From contig NZ_FOKE01000002.1 in NCBI RefSeq assembly GCF_900112065.1, forward strand, positions 618,513-682,512: a stretch of 64,000 nt of DNA, in the 5' to 3' direction. The notes beneath the pieces were generated by a model, which did not search any database, was not told where the DNA came from, and was given only the letters and a program-made list of their open reading frames with translations. Every line of letters begins with the position of its first letter. The first letter of the stretch is position 1. This DNA comes from Cohnella sp. OV330 (GTDB taxonomy: Bacteria; Bacillota; Bacilli; Paenibacillales; Paenibacillaceae). The position numbers and the translations under genes are program-made. This document shows, piece after piece, positions 1-10,041 of this stretch.

Positions 1-120
1 AAGGTCGTTTTTCAGGAACAAAGGGATGAACGGTATGGCGGCCGAGTAAGCCATGCTGCAAAAAAACACGCCGGTCCAGAGTACGTACAGGTTCCTCTTC
101 CATGAAACGTTCAAAGCCAT
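1..120 (-). CDS. MFS transporter, N-terminal fragment
   Basis: Forty codons run from an ATG at 120 off the left edge. The peptide begins MALNVSWKRNLYVLWTGVFF and continues into a hydrophobic helix and an IPFIPLFL stretch, the usual N-terminus and first membrane segment of a major facilitator drug or sugar exporter. A GAGGAAGTGA ribosome site lies directly before the ATG. Substrate cannot be judged from 40 residues. The gene lies downstream of the esterase at 206-1165 on the same strand, with a terminator hairpin between them. Confidence 0.7.
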   Translation of the reverse strand, partial: MALNVSWKRNLYVLWTGVFFCSMAYSAAIPFIPLFLKNDL

Positions 121-141
121 TCACTTCCTCGGGTGAAATAA

Positions 142-173
142 CAAAAGCAGACCCCCCCGCGCTGGGGGAGTCC
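142..173 (-). terminator. Rho-independent terminator after the esterase gene
   Basis: On the minus strand GACTCCCCC pairs with GGGGGGGTC around a five-base loop and is followed by TGCTTTTG. It lies between the esterase stop and the MFS start. Confidence 0.7.
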
Positions 174-205
174 GTACGCTAATAAGTATACCACGATCGA
201 TCGGA

Positions 206-1165
206 TTAGTCCCGCATAAAGAACTGCATCGTCTTGTCCGAAGAGCCCGGCAGGCCTTCGTGACCGAAGTCCGGATAAATGACGAGATCCTTCTTAGCCG
301 TGATCTTGTTGTAGGCGGCGAACTGCGTCGATGGCGGACAGACCGAGTCCATCAGCCCGACGAACATGAGTACTTCGCCTTGAATGCGGTCGGCCAGGTA
401 TTGAAGATCGATATAGCCGAGCTTGGTGAATACCTCTTCCTCCCGCTCGTGCGTAGGGTCGAAGCGGCGGAAGTAGTCGCGCAGCTCCTGATAGGCGTCC
501 TTCGCCAGATCCATCTCCCAGACCCGCTTGTAGTCGCAGAGAAAAGGGAAGACCGGTGCAAGCTTGGATATACGCGGTTCAAGCGCCGCGCAAGCGATCG
601 TAAGCGCGCCGCCCTGCGAGCCGCCGGCCGCATAGACCCGGGCAGGGTCGACCTCGGGCAGGCCTAGCGCGATGCCGGCGAGCTGCGCCGTGTCAAGGAA
701 AATATGGCGGAACAGCAGGTTGTCCTGATGATCGTCCAGACCGCGGATAATATGGCCGTTCAGCGTATTGCCCTTCACGCCGCCGACATCCTCGGATTGG
801 CCGCCTTGACCGCGGGCGTCCATCGACAGCACGGAATAGCCGAGCGCGGCGTATGCGAGCTTGTCGTTCCAATCGCCTGCGCTGCCCGAATAGCCGTGGA
901 ACTGCACGAGGGCCGGATGCGGCTCCTGCACGTTTTTGGGACGAACGTACTTCGCATGGATGCGTGCGCCTCTGACGCCCGTGAAGTACAAGTCGAAGCA
1001 CTCTGCCTGCGGCGTCTGGAATTCGCTCGGAACGAGCTCGACCTGCGGATCGGTCGCCTTCAGCTCGGCTAGCGCGCGCTCCCAGTACTCGTCGAAATCG
1101 GCCGGGCGCGGGTTGCGTCCCCGGTACTCTTTTAACTGCTCTAAAGGCATGTCAAGTGCAGGCAC
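206..1165 (-). CDS. axe: Acetyl xylan esterase / cephalosporin-C deacetylase family
   Basis: A 319-aa alpha/beta hydrolase of the AXE1 (carbohydrate esterase 7) family, the same length as Bacillus subtilis Cah (about 318 aa). The nucleophile elbow GGSQGG, the acid in GLMDSVCPPS and the histidine in DFGHEG make up the Ser-Asp-His triad; RGQGGQSED is a family signature. There is no signal peptide, so it is probably cytosolic and removes O-acetyl groups from short xylo-oligosaccharides (family knowledge). It begins at ATG 1165 and has a terminator downstream. The neighbouring exporter fragment does not identify its substrate. Confidence 0.9.
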   Translation of the reverse strand: MPALDMPLEQLKEYRGRNPRPADFDEYWERALAELKATDPQVELVPSEFQTPQAECFDLYFTGVRGARIHAKYVRPKNVQEPHPALVQFHGYSGSAGDWNDKLAYAALGYSVLSMDARGQGGQSEDVGGVKGNTLNGHIIRGLDDHQDNLLFRHIFLDTAQLAGIALGLPEVDPARVYAAGGSQGGALTIACAALEPRISKLAPVFPFLCDYKRVWEMDLAKDAYQELRDYFRRFDPTHEREEEVFTKLGYIDLQYLADRIQGEVLMFVGLMDSVCPPSTQFAAYNKITAKKDLVIYPDFGHEGLPGSSDKTMQFFMRD

Positions 1166-1302
1166 AACGATCTTCCCCTTTGACGATTGGTATAGCGGGA
1201 TGGCATTCCCGGCTCCGTCCGTATTGAAGCGTATTCATTGTACCATAGACTGGAAAAACTGTCCCCCTGCATATCTTGCGTATTTTGCGTTCTTTTATGG
1301 CT

Positions 1303-1627
1303 TTATTGCCATTCGATATGGCGTACGTGCCCGAGTCCGTGGAGCGCGGTCAGCAATCGTTCCTTGTCGCAGGAAGCAGGCAGCTTGACGGACAGGTCGA
1401 CGGCGACCTCGCCTCTGCCGTCACGGTTGGTCTGAATGCCGATCAGAGGCACCTCGAGCTCCTTCAGCCGGCCGAGCAATTGTTGGATCGCGCCGTCATC
1501 GTCGATCAGTGCCGACGATAAAGTGCGTCTTAATGCCCGCTTCCTTCATTCTGCTCTTGCGCTCGTAGCCGATGATCGCTCCGCATAACCCCGCGGACGC
1601 GATTCGGAGCAGCCATTCCCATTCCAT
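1303..1627 (-). pseudogene. MgtC/SapB family remnant with internal deletion
   Basis: From an ATG at 1627 the reading gives MEWEWLLRIASAGLCGAIIG, then YERKSRMKEAGIKTHFIVGT, an MgtC/SapB N-terminus (first helix, GYERK and GIKTHF motifs). It hits a stop after GTDRR. In another frame the sequence resumes at SALIDDDGAIQQLLGRLKEL and runs through an ACT-like C-terminal domain to a stop at 1303, as in long MgtC proteins. The three or so central membrane helices are missing, so the gene looks internally deleted and frameshifted. The parent protein is a membrane factor linked to Mg limitation or acid stress. Reading is by eye. Confidence 0.65.
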
Positions 1628-1716
1628 CCGGACCACGCCCCTCTCCAAATAGTTTTTTGGGCGAAATAGGTGCCCATAACCGTTTTATTACCCCTGCTGC
1701 CGATATCCCGCAACGC

Positions 1717-1745
1717 AAAAAGCCGGACTCCGATTGGAGTCCGGC
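1717..1745 (-). terminator. groESL terminator
   Basis: A perfect 10-bp stem GCCGGACTCC/GGAGTCCGGC with a four-base loop is followed on the minus strand by TTTTT, 30 bases after the groEL stop. Confidence 0.9.
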
Positions 1746-1774
1746 CAGTATTGCTGTATTCGAGGGGGCGTGGA

Positions 1775-3412
<1,638 letters not shown>

Positions 3413-3493
3413 TCAATAACCCTCCTCGAAATTGGTTCGCATAATAGGTTAGGTACTGCTTGCGGTTGCTTATGTCAGCGGTTATCCGCCGGC

Positions 3494-3778
3494 TTAGCCG
3501 ACGATCGCGTGAATGTCGCTTTCTTTCATAATCAAATACTCTTTGCCTTCGTACTTGATCTCGGTTCCCGCATATTTGGAGAACAGAACGCGATCGCCTA
3601 CGCTGACTTCCAGCGCGATGCGCGCGCCGTCTTTGCCGACTGCGCCGGCGCCTACCGCGATAATGGTGCCCTCTTGCGGCTTTTCCTTGGCCGTGTCCGG
3701 CAGAACGATACCGCTCAGCGTCTTTTCTTCCTTGGCGCTTGCTTCGACAAGCACGCGATCACCCAAAGGTTTGATCAT
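3494..3778 (-). CDS. groES: Co-chaperonin GroES (Hsp10)
   Basis: A 94-aa co-chaperonin from [13 protein letters not shown], with the mobile loop around [18 protein letters not shown] and the roof region [10 protein letters not shown]. An in-frame ATG lies 57 bases upstream at 3835, but AAAGGAGG stands before the ATG at 3778, and the product from there has the family's standard length, so 3778 is chosen. First gene of groES-groEL. Confidence 0.97.
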   Translation of the reverse strand: MIKPLGDRVLVEASAKEEKTLSGIVLPDTAKEKPQEGTIIAVGAGAVGKDGARIALEVSVGDRVLFSKYAGTEIKYEGKEYLIMKESDIHAIVG

Positions 3779-3824
3779 GAAAATAGCCTCCTTTTGTACT
3801 CCGTTACGGAGAAGTTTGCGAAGT

Positions 3825-3851
3825 TTAGCACTCAATCAAGTTAAGTGCTAA
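3825..3851. promoter_or_regulatory. CIRCE operator (HrcA binding site)
   Basis: TTAGCACTC, nine bases, then AAGTGCTAA. This matches the CIRCE consensus TTAGCACTC-N9-GAGTGCTAA with one change in the right arm. It sits between the groES promoter and the start codon, the standard position for HrcA repression of groESL. Confidence 0.95.
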
Positions 3852-3863
3852 TAACCACTACCT

Positions 3864-3892
3864 ATAATACTGATTTTGGATAACCATTTCAA
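3864..3892 (-). promoter_or_regulatory. Sigma-A promoter of groESL
   Basis: The -35 TTGAAA and -10 TATTAT are separated by 17 bases on the minus strand, immediately upstream of CIRCE. Confidence 0.85.
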
Positions 3893-3905
3893 GTCCCTTT
3901 GCGTT

Positions 3906-3944
3906 AAAAATATAAAGGCGGATCCGCATCAAGTGCGGACCCGC
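3906..3944 (-). terminator. Terminator after the chemoreceptor gene
   Basis: GCGGGTCCGCA pairs with TGCGGATCCGC (one G-U pair) and is followed on the minus strand by CTTTATATTTTT. It separates the chemoreceptor gene from the groESL promoter. Confidence 0.75.
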
Positions 3945-4020
3945 GCTCATTCGACATCCTTTTATCGTTTCCGCAAAACGCCCCGGACTATACGCCTAGG
4001 TCGCGGCATTTAACTTCATC

Positions 4021-5298
4021 TTACGTTCTGAAGTTCCCGACCAACGTCTTCAAACGGGCTGCCATCGTGCTAAGCCTGTCCGCCGTGCGGGCCATCTCTT
4101 CCGTCGAGGACTGCTGCTGCTGGCTCATCGCGGTGACTTGCTCGGTGAAGGATGCGTTTTCCTCAGTGATGCGGGTAATGTCGGTAATCGACTGCTGCAC
4201 CGACTGGCTGCCCGCCGACATTTGTTCGACCGCTGCGGCGACGTCGCCGATATTGGCGCTCAGCTTGCCGACCTCGCCGACGATCTCTCTGAACGCGGAT
4301 TCCGCGTGCTGCATGCCGGACACGGCGCCGAACACCTGCTCCGCGCTCTGCTCGAACATCGCGGCCACCTTGGTGATGTCGCCGGACATCGCTTCGAGCG
4401 TCGTCGCGATCTGCACGGCGGACTGCTGCGTCTGGTCGGCCAGCTTGCGAATCTCGCCGGCGACGACGGCGAAGCCGCGTCCGTGCTCGCCCGCGCGAGC
4501 GGCCTCGATCGCCGCGTTCAAGGCGAGCAGGTTCGTCTGGCTCGAGATCTCCGAAATGTATCCGATGACTTCGATGACTTTCTCGGATTTGTGATTGAGG
4601 CCGCGAACCGTCTCCTGCAGCGAGCGGAACGCCGACTCCACCTGCACGACGTCGCGCGAGGCCGACTGAAGCAGGGTTGAACCGCCTTCTGCCCGGTCTC
4701 TCGTGAGCTGCGCCGCATCCGACACGCCGGTCGTCGTCGACGCGACCTGCGTCAGCCCGCCGATGGTCTCGGTCATGACGGCCGAGATTTGCTGCGACTG
4801 CGACACTTGCGTCTCCGAGCCTGCGGCTACCCGTTCGACCGCTCTGGACACTTCGCTGCTTACTCTCGCGTTTTCGTCCGCGCCCGTTTTCAGCTGGATG
4901 GCGGACGCCGCGAGCTCGGCCGTGTTTTCCCGAAGCTCCTTCATCATCTTCTGAAGGCCGTCCAGCATAGCGTTGGCAGCCGTAGCCAGGTCGCCGACCT
5001 CATCCTTCGTGTAAACCGGAATCCGCTGGGTGAGGTCGCCGCCCGAACCCGCGATGTTCTTGAGCGTGCCCGTCACGCCTCCGATCGAATGCAGGAGCTT
5101 GCGCGAGACGGTCAGCATCGCAAAGCCGCCGCCCACCAGGATAAGCGCGTAAATGACGATTACTTCAACTAATAACGCCGAATGCCCTTTGAACACCGAA
5201 GCCGCTGCCAGCAAAATAAACGACAGCACCAACAGAACGACCATCGCGACATAACCGATTAAAAACTTCGTTTGCAAGCTGAGTCCCGAATTGCGCAT
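4021..5298 (-). CDS. Methyl-accepting chemotaxis protein without a large sensor domain
   Basis: 425 aa. Two membrane helices (about residues 12-33 and 42-62) are joined by a loop of only about ten residues, so there is no extracellular ligand domain. A HAMP-like stretch follows (about 65-115, with [14 protein letters not shown]), then the coiled-coil MCP signalling domain with the hairpin tip [21 protein letters not shown]. The tip binds CheA and CheW. The input is probably internal, membrane-linked or through a partner (inference). Monocistronic, with a terminator at 3906-3944. The start is followed by a good N-in anchor sequence, [12 protein letters not shown]. Confidence 0.9.
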   Translation of the reverse strand: MRNSGLSLQTKFLIGYVAMVVLLVLSFILLAAASVFKGHSALLVEVIVIYALILVGGGFAMLTVSRKLLHSIGGVTGTLKNIAGSGGDLTQRIPVYTKDEVGDLATAANAMLDGLQKMMKELRENTAELAASAIQLKTGADENARVSSEVSRAVERVAAGSETQVSQSQQISAVMTETIGGLTQVASTTTGVSDAAQLTRDRAEGGSTLLQSASRDVVQVESAFRSLQETVRGLNHKSEKVIEVIGYISEISSQTNLLALNAAIEAARAGEHGRGFAVVAGEIRKLADQTQQSAVQIATTLEAMSGDITKVAAMFEQSAEQVFGAVSGMQHAESAFREIVGEVGKLSANIGDVAAAVEQMSAGSQSVQQSITDITRITEENASFTEQVTAMSQQQQSSTEEMARTADRLSTMAARLKTLVGNFRT

Positions 5299-5824
5299 GC
5301 TTTACCCCTCCGAATGAATGTCGCTTGCCCTTTTCTATGTAAGCACTTCCATTTCAAATCACAGACACATTTTAGCACAAGTCCGCACTGGATAATATCG
5401 GAATATGTCGAATACATGAAAGGATTTTAATTTTTTGTCGGCAAATTTGAATCGATCGCCCTAAGCGAACGGTTCTCATGCCCTATAAGACGGTTCCTTT
5501 CCCGTTTTAACGGTATCCCCTTCGGTCAGGGAAGCCCGCCAAATCGCCTAGGCATAGCCCATTAGGACTCGCGGAGCCGATGAGCGGCGGGGAAGAAACG
5601 AGCTGCGGAAGATGCGTGTGTTGCGAAGATGCATGCGTTGCGAGGAACGCCTGACGGGAAAGGGCACTGTACAAAGGCGAGAGATTCGTTCCAGGCGTAT
5701 ACTCGCAGTCGGAGGCTCTCTCCGTGGTTAATGCCTCCAGTTGCCATTTCCTGATCCAAGGGGATATTGTTCAAACGCATGGAGGAAGCCCCGCCGTGCT
5801 CGATCGGATATATCAGGAATAAAC
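5299..5824. other. Intergenic, no convincing gene
   Basis: About 530 bp between the chemoreceptor start and the tatC terminator. Short open frames exist on both strands, but none has both a good ribosome site and protein-like content. No structured RNA was recognised. Confidence 0.5.
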
Positions 5825-5876
5825 AAAAAAGCGCCCGCCGCGAAGGCTGAGTCAGCCCTCTCTACGGCAAACGCTT
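5825..5876 (-). terminator. Terminator after tatC
   Basis: On the minus strand an outer AAGCG/CGCTT stem with G-U extensions encloses an inner AGGGCTGA/TCAGCCTT hairpin, followed by TTTTTTG. It begins just after the tatC stop. Confidence 0.75.
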
Positions 5877-5885
5877 CTATGATCG

Positions 5886-6677
5886 CTAATCGTCTTCGTC
5901 AAATGCGGCTTCCCGTTCGGCCGCGCGCCGCAATCGCTTGCGGTAGGCGCTCGCCGACAGCAGCACGCTTATCTCGTAGAGCAAAATGAGCGGCACCGCT
6001 ACGAGCAAATCCGAGATAACGTCCGGGGGCGTCACGACGACGCCGACGACGGCCATGACGAACCACGCCAGTTTCCTCAGCTTGCGCAGCAAAGCCGGAC
6101 TTAAGATTCCGATTCGGGTGAGAAACAAAATGACGATCGGCAGCTCGAACAAGAGCGACATCGGCACCAGGATATTGAATAGGAAGCTGAAGTATTGGTT
6201 GGCCCCGTATACTTGCTTCAGCCCCAAGTTTCTCGTGACCTTCTCCGTGAACGAGTACGCCATCGGGAAAATCACGTAATAGGCGAAAGCCAACCCGGCC
6301 AAAAACATAAAAAGCGCCCCGGGTATGTAACGCAGCGTCGCGCGCTGTTCCTTTTTCCCGAGCGCGGGCTTCACGAACGCCCACAGCTGGTAAAGCGTAA
6401 ACGGTATCGCGACGACGAACGAAATGATAAAAGCGAACTTCATATAAAGGCTGATCGCGTCCCACGGCGAGAAGGCGCTAAGGTCGATTTGCCCCGACGG
6501 CGCGGCGTCGATGAGATAATCGAACAGCGGCTCCGCGCCGAACAAGCCCCCGACCAGCGCGAGGACCAGCACGATGATGATATAAATAACCCTTTTGCGC
6601 AATTCTCCGATATGCTCCATGAGCGGCATTCCGCCCATTTCCAACGTATCGGCCTTTGCGCCCGAGCGCTCCGCCAT
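5886..6677 (-). CDS. tatC: Twin-arginine translocase subunit TatC
   Basis: 263 aa with six membrane helices. TatC hallmarks are visible: MPLMEHIGELRKRVIY at the cytosolic N-terminus, FSPWDAISLYMKFAF after helix 1, and LWAFVKPALGKKEQR in the loop that binds twin-arginine signals. The start at 6677 has GCGGAGG upstream; an in-frame start 72 bases further up would add an unlikely soluble tail. It forms the receptor of the Tat system with TatA (6806-7033), which lies upstream on the same strand. A hairpin lies between the two genes. Confidence 0.95.
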   Translation of the reverse strand: MAERSGAKADTLEMGGMPLMEHIGELRKRVIYIIIVLVLALVGGLFGAEPLFDYLIDAAPSGQIDLSAFSPWDAISLYMKFAFIISFVVAIPFTLYQLWAFVKPALGKKEQRATLRYIPGALFMFLAGLAFAYYVIFPMAYSFTEKVTRNLGLKQVYGANQYFSFLFNILVPMSLLFELPIVILFLTRIGILSPALLRKLRKLAWFVMAVVGVVVTPPDVISDLLVAVPLILLYEISVLLSASAYRKRLRRAAEREAAFDEDD

Positions 6678-6702
6678 ATGCGACCTCCGCCCCACCGGGC
6701 AT

Positions 6703-6738
6703 AAAAAATCAGGACGGCTCCCGAAAATCAAGCCGCCC
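6703..6738 (-). terminator. Attenuator-like hairpin between tatA and tatC
   Basis: GGGCGGCT pairs with AGCCGTCC (one G-U pair) and is followed by TGATTTTTTATG on the minus strand, just before the tatC ribosome site. A partial terminator here would keep TatA in excess over TatC, the ratio the Tat system needs (inference). Confidence 0.6.
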
Positions 6739-6805
6739 TCCGTATTCAAGAATTGCGTTCATTCGGGCTACCCGAATTCATGCCGTTCGGGCGATCTGCC
6801 GCCCG

Positions 6806-7033
6806 TTATTCAGGCAGACGGCGTTCGGCCTTGAGCGGCTCCGCTTCCGGAGCGGCTGCGACCTCGCGGCGAGCCGGACGCTCGCTGTCGTCCATCAGAT
6901 CGTTCGCGCCCTTCTTGAACTCGCGAAGCGTGCGGCCGAAAGCCTTGCCCAGCTCCGGCAGCTTGTTCGGTCCGAACAGCAGCAAGGCGATTAGGATCAG
7001 CAGGATCAAGCCTGATGCGCCAATACCTCCCAT
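6806..7033 (-). CDS. tatA: Twin-arginine translocase subunit TatA
   Basis: 75 aa: one N-terminal membrane helix (GASGLILLILIALLLFGPNKLPEL), the FGPNKLPELGKAFGRTLREF hinge and amphipathic helix typical of TatA, then a charged, disordered tail. The start at 7033 follows GGGGAGGG; in-frame starts further upstream would place basic residues before the membrane segment. It forms the Tat pore. It lies 110 bp after the molybdopterin-binding gene and before tatC. Tat often exports molybdoenzymes, which fits the molybdenum-cofactor genes just upstream. Confidence 0.95.
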   Translation of the reverse strand: MGGIGASGLILLILIALLLFGPNKLPELGKAFGRTLREFKKGANDLMDDSERPARREVAAAPEAEPLKAERRLPE

Positions 7034-7142
7034 GGTTATCCCTCCCCTATCGTGGTGTCTTGGAATGCGTGAAAACCGAAAAACGAAATGGCGCATGCTT
7101 CAAAACTATACATCGCGCCCGAAATGAATAAGTTCTGGCCGG

Positions 7143-8171
7143 TCAACGGTGCAGTCCGCCATAGCCCATCGCGGCGATCTCTTGCCTCGTGATCCGCTCT
7201 CCCGCCAACACCCTAGGGAGCAGCACGTCGAACGAAGTATACGGATCGTGCATGACGCAGCCCGGCAGCCCGAAGATGGGTACGCCCTCCAAATAGCCGA
7301 AGAGCAGCATCGAGCCCGGGAGCATCGGTGTCCCGTAGCTGACGATCTCGGCGCCCGCGTCGGCGATGGCGCCCGGCGTCCGGTCGTCGGGATCGACGGA
7401 CATTCCGCCGGATACCAGTATCATATCATAACGCCGTTCCAGGAAGTAGTACAAGTGGTTGACAATTGTTTGTCGGTCGTCCGGCGCGAAGCGCTGCTCG
7501 GCCAGCTCCGAACCGAACGCCTCCAGCTTCGCCCGGACGGCCGGCCCGAATTTGTCGGCGATGCGCCCCGTGAACACCTCGGTCCCCGTGGATAACAGTC
7601 CGGCGCGCATCCGGCGCAGCGGCTTGACGCTAACGGGATCCGCGCCGCCGTGCGCCGACCTGTAGCTCGCCGCGATGTCCTCCGCCGCGGCGATCTTGGC
7701 CTCGGGCACGACCAACGGGATCGCCCGGGAAGCGGCGAGCGCCTCTCCGGCCTGCACGAATCGTCCGCCGACGATCGTGGCGAGCGCGATCTCGCCCAAC
7801 CCGTTGATCCCGTCCACGACCTCGCGCGCGATGACGGCGAGCCCCGGCGCCGCAGCCTTTAGCGTCACTTTCCCCTCATGGGGTTCGCCGTATACGATTC
7901 CTTCTCCGCCGAGCGCGGCAGCCAGCCGAAGCGCGGCGTCGTCCTCGTGAAGATCTCCCGGCGCGAGCTCGATCACGTATAAATGCTCCTTGCCGATGTC
8001 CTTCAGCTTCGGAATGTCGTCCGCCGTGACGCGGTGCCCCTTGCTGAACAGCCTCCCCTTAAAGGAGCCGGGCAAAATCTGCGTCAGGTCGTGCGCAAGC
8101 GTCAGCCCGACGGCTTCCTCGACCTTCACCTCGCGCAGCACGGTCTCATGCGGCTTGGAAGGGTCGCTCAT
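7143..8171 (-). CDS. Molybdopterin-binding protein, MoeA/CinA-like
   Basis: 342 aa. The N-terminal half resembles the MoeA entry region (VEEAVGLTLAHDLTQILPG, then FKGRLFSKGHRVTADDIPKL). The second half holds a MoCF-biosynthesis fold with GLLSTGTEVFTGRI and ILVSGGMSVDPDDRTPGAI, the molybdopterin-binding loops. It is shorter than standard MoeA (about 400 aa), so it may handle the cofactor or insert molybdate in a variant way. The start overlaps the stop of the preceding gene by one base (TGATG), so translation is probably coupled. The molybdopterin link is secure; the exact step is not. Confidence 0.8.
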   Translation of the reverse strand: MSDPSKPHETVLREVKVEEAVGLTLAHDLTQILPGSFKGRLFSKGHRVTADDIPKLKDIGKEHLYVIELAPGDLHEDDAALRLAAALGGEGIVYGEPHEGKVTLKAAAPGLAVIAREVVDGINGLGEIALATIVGGRFVQAGEALAASRAIPLVVPEAKIAAAEDIAASYRSAHGGADPVSVKPLRRMRAGLLSTGTEVFTGRIADKFGPAVRAKLEAFGSELAEQRFAPDDRQTIVNHLYYFLERRYDMILVSGGMSVDPDDRTPGAIADAGAEIVSYGTPMLPGSMLLFGYLEGVPIFGLPGCVMHDPYTSFDVLLPRVLAGERITRQEIAAMGYGGLHR

Positions 8172-8665
8172 CAGTAATCCCGGTCCTTCCCGATGCCGGA
8201 GACGAGCAGCAGGGCGTCGGGCAGCTGATCCATAATCGCCATCAGCATGTCGTTGACGCCCTTCGGGTCGCCCGGCAGATTAACGATCAGCGAGCGTCCG
8301 CGAATGGCGATGACGCCGCGGTAGAGCATATAATGCCTGCTTCGCTGCATGACCGCGGCCCGCATCGCTTCGGTCATGCCCGGCACCGTCCGCTCGGACA
8401 CCATCAGCGTCGCCTCCGGCGTCACGTCTCGCAGTCCGAGACTGGTCCCGCCCGTAGTCAGCACCAGGTCGGCCTGAAAGTAGTCGCACATCTCGATCAA
8501 GGCTGCGCGCAGCTCGTCCTGTTCGTCGGGCACGACGCGATAGTCGACGATCTCCCCGCCAAGCTCCTCCTCGACCAGCTCCCGGATTACCTGCGCGCTC
8601 GTATCCTCGCGTTCGCCCCGGGAGCCTTTGTCGCTGGCTGTCAGCAGCGCTACTTTCCAAATCAT
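8171..8665 (-). CDS. mogA: Molybdopterin adenylyltransferase, MogA/MoaB family
   Basis: 164 aa covering one MoCF domain: VALLTASDKGSRGEREDTS at the N-terminus, then VLTTGGTSLGLRDVTPEAT, the binding loop for molybdopterin, and VPGMTEAMR and NLPGDPKGV segments. The family adenylylates molybdopterin before molybdate insertion. Start 8665 is taken because GGGGGG lies six bases upstream; an ATG two codons earlier is possible. It sits between moaC and the MoeA-like gene and overlaps the latter by one base. Confidence 0.88.
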   Translation of the reverse strand: MIWKVALLTASDKGSRGEREDTSAQVIRELVEEELGGEIVDYRVVPDEQDELRAALIEMCDYFQADLVLTTGGTSLGLRDVTPEATLMVSERTVPGMTEAMRAAVMQRSRHYMLYRGVIAIRGRSLIVNLPGDPKGVNDMLMAIMDQLPDALLLVSGIGKDRDY

Positions 8666-8724
8666 GCCCATCCCCCCGATTCGCGTCTCCTCAAACTTCG
8701 CAGGCGGGTTCGGCTCGATACGGC

Positions 8725-9213
8725 CTAACCTTCCGCCCGGTAATCCCCGCTCTTGCCGCCTGTCTTGCTCAGCAGCAGGGTCGGCCCGATCACCATGTCC
8801 TTCTGCAGCGCCTTGCACATATCGTAGACCGTCAGCGCGGCCGCCGACACCGCCGTCAGCGCCTCCATCTCGACGCCGGTCTTGCCCGTCGTCTTGACCT
8901 CGGCCGCGATCGTCAGCGTGTCGTCGCCGCTCGCGCCGAACTTCACGTTCACGCCCGTCAGCGGCAGCGGATGGCACATCGGGATCCAATCCGACGTCCG
9001 CTTGGCCGCTTGAACGGCCGCGACCTGCGCTACCGCCAGCACGTCGCCCTTCTCCACCGTACGATCCAAAATCCGCGACAACGTCGAAGGCGCCATCTTA
9101 ATCCGGCTCTCCGCGACGGCCGTACGCGCGGTCACCGCCTTGTCCGATACGTCTACCATGACGGCGCGGCCCTGCTCGTTAAAATGCGTCAATCGTCCTT
9201 CGCCGTCGGTCAT
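8725..9213 (-). CDS. moaC: Cyclic pyranopterin monophosphate synthase MoaC
   Basis: 162 aa, the normal MoaC length. It carries [18 protein letters not shown] near the start, [12 protein letters not shown] in the active site, and [27 protein letters not shown] near the end. It converts the MoaA product to cyclic pyranopterin phosphate. The ATG at 9213 overlaps the preceding stop by one base and has GGAGGAGGGG upstream. In B. subtilis moaC also lies between ydiF and the tat genes, so the position is conserved. Confidence 0.96.
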   Translation of the reverse strand: MTDGEGRLTHFNEQGRAVMVDVSDKAVTARTAVAESRIKMAPSTLSRILDRTVEKGDVLAVAQVAAVQAAKRTSDWIPMCHPLPLTGVNVKFGASGDDTLTIAAEVKTTGKTGVEMEALTAVSAAALTVYDMCKALQKDMVIGPTLLLSKTGGKSGDYRAEG

Positions 9214-9848
9214 CAAGGCCCCTCCTCCGCAAACCAAATCAATCCTTCCTCCGTCGCCAAGCCTTGCAGCGCCAGATCGTGCGCCTCCTTCGGGAGGTCT
9301 TCGTCGGACAGCTGGAGCGCATAGCCGAAGCCGATCCAGTAGGGAAGTCGCCCAGGACCGATCGCCTCGGCCAAGCGGTCGTAATAACCGCCGCCGTACC
9401 CGAGCCGGCCGCCCTGCCGGTCGAAGGCCATGCCCGGGACGAGCACCGCGTCGGGACGTTCGCCCGCGTCAAGCGGTTCCGTGCGTACCGGATCCGGGCT
9501 CGGCACGCCGTAGCGCTCCGGACGCCAGTCCGCCGCCGAAGCGACGACCCGCAGCTCCATGCCGCCGCCATCCTCCCGAATGCGGGGAGCGACCGCCCGA
9601 TGGCCTGCCGCGACGCACCAATCCAGCACGCCGGCCGGATCGGCCTCCGAGCGGAATGCGCCGTACAAGACCACGGTCAGCGGACGCCCCAGCTTCTGGC
9701 TGAGCGGCTGCAACGCCTGCGCGACGACGACGTCGCAAAGCCTGCGCGAACGCGCCTCGCGCTCGTCCGGCGTCAGGGCGTCGCGCCGGGCCGCCATCGC
9801 TTTGCGCAGCGCCGGCTTCCCCGCGCCGCCCGGCTCCTTTGCACTCAT
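9213..9848 (-). CDS. fau: 5-formyltetrahydrofolate cyclo-ligase
   Basis: 211 aa. [22 protein letters not shown] is the typical N-terminus, and [20 protein letters not shown] is the family's ATP and folate signature. It converts 5-formyl-THF to 5,10-methenyl-THF at the cost of ATP. Start 9848 has GAGGGATGG upstream; three in-frame methionines up to 9890 have no ribosome site. It is the first gene of a tightly packed minus-strand run (fau, moaC, mogA, MoeA-like, tatA, tatC). Confidence 0.92.
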   Translation of the reverse strand: MSAKEPGGAGKPALRKAMAARRDALTPDEREARSRRLCDVVVAQALQPLSQKLGRPLTVVLYGAFRSEADPAGVLDWCVAAGHRAVAPRIREDGGGMELRVVASAADWRPERYGVPSPDPVRTEPLDAGERPDAVLVPGMAFDRQGGRLGYGGGYYDRLAEAIGPGRLPYWIGFGYALQLSDEDLPKEAHDLALQGLATEEGLIWFAEEGP

Positions 9849-9974
9849 CCGCCATCCCTCGTCCATGCCATTCATATTCATAGATAGCAACAGTGTATCA
9901 TTTTTCCGTACGGTACGCCAAAGAGCTTTTTCACAGAAAAGGGCGCCCCCTTCCTCCGCCTGCCCTCATTCGCT

Positions 9975-10004
9975 TTGGACGTTCAAGCGGATTTGCGATA
10001 AACT
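9975..10004 (+). promoter_or_regulatory. Probable sigma-A promoter of ydiF
   Basis: TTGGAC and TAAACT are separated by 18 bases, with the start codon 37 bases downstream. Confidence 0.5.
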
Positions 10005-10041
10005 TGATTCAACTACAAGATCTCGTTCGGAGGGAATCCTC

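Noticed and set aside
5562..5780. 72-codon minus-strand frame downstream of the chemoreceptor promoter region
   Set aside because: Weak ribosome site and no recognisable content; it could be chance in GC-rich DNA.
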